From: Acidobacteriota bacterium
GTDB taxonomy: Bacteria > Acidobacteriota > Terriglobia > Terriglobales > Acidobacteriaceae
DNA: 7,770 nucleotides
Assembly (NCBI GenBank): GCA_025353435.1
Contig: JANXQR010000110.1
Span: forward strand, 1 to 7,770
Direction of reading: 5' to 3'
How positions within the stretch are numbered: position 1 is the first letter of the stretch; each line of letters starts with the position of its first letter. The position numbers and the translations under genes were made by a program. Under the pieces are notes generated by a model, which saw nothing but the letters and a program-made list of their open reading frames with translations, was not told where the DNA came from and made no database searches. This document shows positions 6,371 to 7,770 of the stretch, piece by piece.

Positions 6371-6577
6371 CGCTTAATTTTTAATAGCTGATCAGTGCCG
6401 TGCCTTTTAATAACTCGAAATCTCCTCGAGACGGCTCTGCAGGGATGTCGGCGTTACTGCCGGATTGGCGGCTCTTTGTGCGCAAGCTGCCATCACTTCT
6501 GGGCGGGGTTCCTGGACTACACTGATGGCGCGTGAAGGACCGTGCTTTTTGAGCGCGTGAAAGGTGAACTGAGCAAA

Positions 6578-7381
6578 ATGAAGAATTTCATACATGGCGT
6601 GTTGGTTGTTTCAATGCTGTCAGGCGCGGTTACATTGAGCGCGCAGGCTGCCCCGAGTGCGCAGGCTCCATCGGGTGCACCTACGCCGCCGAGTGCGCAG
6701 GCGGCCCCGAGCGCGCCGGCAGCCGAGAGCGCTTTGACTGTCGAGGATATCGTCAGCAAGCATGTGGCAGCGATCGGAGGGAAAGAGGCGATCAGCAAGG
6801 TGAAATCGGTGCAAGTGGAAAGCTCCATATCGATGATGGGGAACGAGAATCCGAGCACAACGACGATTGTGGACGGTGTCGGATTCAAGAATGAGATGGA
6901 GTTCAACGGCACAAAGATTGTGCAGACGTTCACCGATAAAGGCGGCTGGTCCATCAATCCCATGACGGGCGCGGCCACTGCCACCCCGATGCCGGATGAC
7001 GTCTACAACGCGGGCAAAGGTCAAATCAACGTTGGCGGCCCGCTTTATGACTATGCGGCCAAGGGCAGCAAGGTCGAGTTGATGGGAAAAGACGGCAGCG
7101 CCTACAAGATCAAGCTGACTTCGAAAGAGAAGGTCGAGACGACTTACCTGATTGACTCGACTTCATTTTTTATTACGTCCGCCGTGACCAAAGGCAAGAT
7201 GCAAGACCAGGACGTGGAGATTACCACCAAGCTTTCCGATTATCGGAAGACGGAGCTTGGTTACGAGATGCCTTATGCGATGGACGTGGATCTGGGGGGA
7301 AATTTCTCATTCACTATCGCAGTGAAGAAAGTGGAATTGAACAAGGTGATTGACCCGGCTGTGTTTGCGATGCCGAAGTAG
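6578..7381 (+). CDS. Secreted LolA-like (outer-membrane lipoprotein-sorting-like) protein
   Basis: This is 267 residues from the ATG at 6578, chosen over the in-frame ATG at 6542 because it puts the signal peptide at the N-terminus and follows an AGGTGA-type site at about 6562. The signal peptide (about 1-24) ends at SAQA. A Pro/Ala-rich linker (21-50) made of five 6-residue units follows. The mature domain begins TVEDIVSKHVAAIGGKEAI (54-72), typical of LolA/LppX-like beta proteins in Acidobacteriota and Bacteroidota, and continues with alternating strands (GVGFKNEMEFNGTKIVQTF, GGWSINPMTG, YKIKLTSKEKVETTYLID). It closes with the usual VIDPAVFAMPK. There is no Cys, so it is not a lipoprotein. 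It probably binds or carries a hydrophobic ligand in the envelope, which is an inference from the fold. It stands alone, divergent from the Fic gene. Confidence 0.8.
   Translation: MKNFIHGVLVVSMLSGAVTLSAQAAPSAQAPSGAPTPPSAQAAPSAPAAESALTVEDIVSKHVAAIGGKEAISKVKSVQVESSISMMGNENPSTTTIVDGVGFKNEMEFNGTKIVQTFTDKGGWSINPMTGAATATPMPDDVYNAGKGQINVGGPLYDYAAKGSKVELMGKDGSAYKIKLTSKEKVETTYLIDSTSFFITSAVTKGKMQDQDVEITTKLSDYRKTELGYEMPYAMDVDLGGNFSFTIAVKKVELNKVIDPAVFAMPK
6638..6727 (+). repeat. 18-bp tandem repeat (5 units) inside the LolA-like gene
   Basis: Five in-frame 18-bp units encode SAQAAP, SAQAPS, GAPTPP, SAQAAP and SAPAAE. The third is the most diverged. The first SAQA is the likely signal-peptidase cleavage site, so the repeat expands the region just after the signal peptide into a Pro/Ala linker. 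Unit count may vary between strains. Confidence 0.75.
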
Positions 7382-7399
7382 AGGGCCGGGACGGTGGCC

Positions 7400-7424
7400 G
7401 GAGTGACGACTGTCACGCATGGGA
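7400..7424. repeat. Dispersed short repeat, copy 2 (GGAGTGACGAC...TCACG.ATGGG)
   Basis: This is the second copy of the stretch at 4851. Here GTGAC (7402-7407 region) and GTCAC pair perfectly around GACT. It lies just after the stop of the LolA-like gene, but with no T tract, so it is not a standard terminator. Confidence 0.35.
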
Positions 7425-7490
7425 TCATTACCACATTCGCCCGATTCTCGACCAGTGGTACATTCGATTCAGTAGAGAGGTCGTCCGTCG

Positions 7491-7703
7491 ATGAGCGAGA
7501 TCATTTTTGAGGTGCGCGAGGACGAAGTGGATGGAGGCTTTACGGCTTCTGCGCTGGGGTATGGAATTCATACCCAGGGCGATACCCTCGAAGAACTGCG
7601 GGCGATGGTCAAGGAAGCTGTGAGCTGTTACTTCGACGAAACGATGGATCGGCCGAAGATCATCCGCCTGCACTTTGTGCGGGACGAAATCCTGGTCCAG
7701 TGA
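7491..7703 (+). CDS. hicB: HicB-like antitoxin
   Basis: This 70-residue protein has the HicB-like fold signature: an N-terminal strand pair IIFEVREDEVDGGFTASALG (4-23), then GIHTQGDTLEELRAMVKEAV (25-44), where the QGDTLEEL..M..EAV helix is the family hallmark. A C-terminal strand (IIRLHFVRDEI) follows. It is a short form without the added DNA-binding domain found in longer HicB proteins. It would bind and neutralise the HicA RNase encoded immediately downstream. Here the antitoxin gene comes first, opposite to the classic hicA-hicB order but common for this short type. AGAGAGG (7474-7480) is a plausible ribosome-binding site 10 nt before the ATG. The TGA stop overlaps the toxin's GTG start. 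Confidence 0.85.
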   Translation: MSEIIFEVREDEVDGGFTASALGYGIHTQGDTLEELRAMVKEAVSCYFDETMDRPKIIRLHFVRDEILVQ

Positions 7704-7770
7704 AGCTGCCGCGCGATGTCGATGGCACCCGACTTGTGAAAGCGCTTGGCGTCTTGGGATATGAAGGGAC
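7700..7770 (+). CDS. hicA: HicA-like mRNA interferase toxin, 3'-partial
   Basis: From GTG at 7700-7702, overlapping the HicB stop as GTGA, the frame stays open to the window edge and reads MKLPRDVDGTRLVKALGVLG, then YEG. This matches the N-terminus of HicA toxins (LPRDVSGxxLVKALxxLGY), a small double-stranded-RNA-binding-like fold that cleaves mRNA. The catalytic His, normally a few residues further on in a GSH motif, lies beyond the window, so integrity cannot be judged. The overlap implies that toxin translation depends on translation of the antitoxin. Confidence 0.8.
   Translation, partial: MKLPRDVDGTRLVKALGVLGYEG

Larger units (their letters stand above)
6091..6412. repeat. Three diverged tandem copies of a ~130-bp unit with conserved islands
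   Basis: TATGAAAAGATA occurs at 6091-6102, 6221-6232 and 6357-6368, that is at steps of 130 and 136 bp. In all three copies exactly 11 bases separate it from TTTAATA (6114-6120, 6244-6250, 6380-6386). In the second and third copies TTTTAATAG (6202-6210, 6338-6346) starts exactly 19 bases before it. TCACTGAA (6167, 6297) follows the first two copies at exactly 76 bases, and GAATTCTT/GAACTCTT precedes each TCACTGAA by the same distance. A partial copy TATGGAAAAACT lies at about 6311, and another TTTTAATA at 6405-6412. Between the islands the copies have diverged. The array fills the start-proximal side of the divergent spacer before the Fic gene, so a regulatory role is plausible but not shown. 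Confidence 0.8.

Noticed and set aside
6091..6412. CRISPR array
   Set aside because: There are only three units, they are too long, the conserved parts are short islands and not uniform direct repeats, and no cas genes are present.
6407..6595. 62-codon minus-strand open frame in the divergent spacer
   Set aside because: Its start overlaps the 5' end of the LolA-like gene and no family is recognised. The segment ISVVQEPRPEVMAACAQR looks slightly protein-like but is not enough for a call.

Overview
The window looks like a chromosomal stretch from a GC-rich soil-type bacterium, most likely an Acidobacteriota (Terriglobia-like) genome. The basis is the style of the phosphoglucomutase, of a secreted protein family with an FFATRTT motif, and of the LolA-like secreted protein. 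That placement is an inference from family resemblance; no marker gene is present.

Layout. A tail of a plus-strand gene with a possible zinc-binding CPTCG motif (1-105) ends at a rho-independent terminator (120-153). A convergent, repeat-rich spacer follows to 388. From 389 to 6067 every gene is on the minus strand. In transcription order these are: a Fic-family AMPylator with a C-terminal winged helix (6067-4889); a secreted acidobacterial-type protein whose frame is broken by two in-frame stops (4802-3600); a secreted ankyrin-repeat protein whose start overlaps the previous stop (3603-2869); a type II toxin-antitoxin pair with an intact antitoxin (2751-2494) and a frameshifted RelE/ParE toxin (2497-2206); a phosphoglucomutase/phosphomannomutase (2130-679); and a small Dabb-domain protein 2 nt downstream (676-389). 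From 6578 the genes are on the plus strand: a secreted LolA-like protein (6578-7381), then a HicB antitoxin (7491-7703) and the beginning of a HicA toxin that starts on an overlapping GTG and runs off the window.

The divergent spacer between the Fic gene and the LolA-like gene (6068-6577) holds the most unusual structure. Three diverged copies of a roughly 130-bp tandem unit carry conserved islands at fixed spacing (TTTTAATAG, TATGAAAAGATA, TTTAATA, GAAYTCTT, TCACTGAA). Two copies have inverted repeats whose arms differ in sequence but still pair. This could be an operator array for the Fic protein or an adjacent regulator, or the remains of a short repeated element. The rest of that spacer (6413-6577) shows no clear feature apart from the LolA-like gene's ribosome-binding region.

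Taken together, the region pairs a housekeeping sugar-phosphate mutase with accessory genes (Fic, ankyrin, two toxin-antitoxin modules). Two genes are visibly broken, both between 2206 and 4802, while their neighbours are intact. Either this is a decaying accessory segment or the breaks are sequencing errors.
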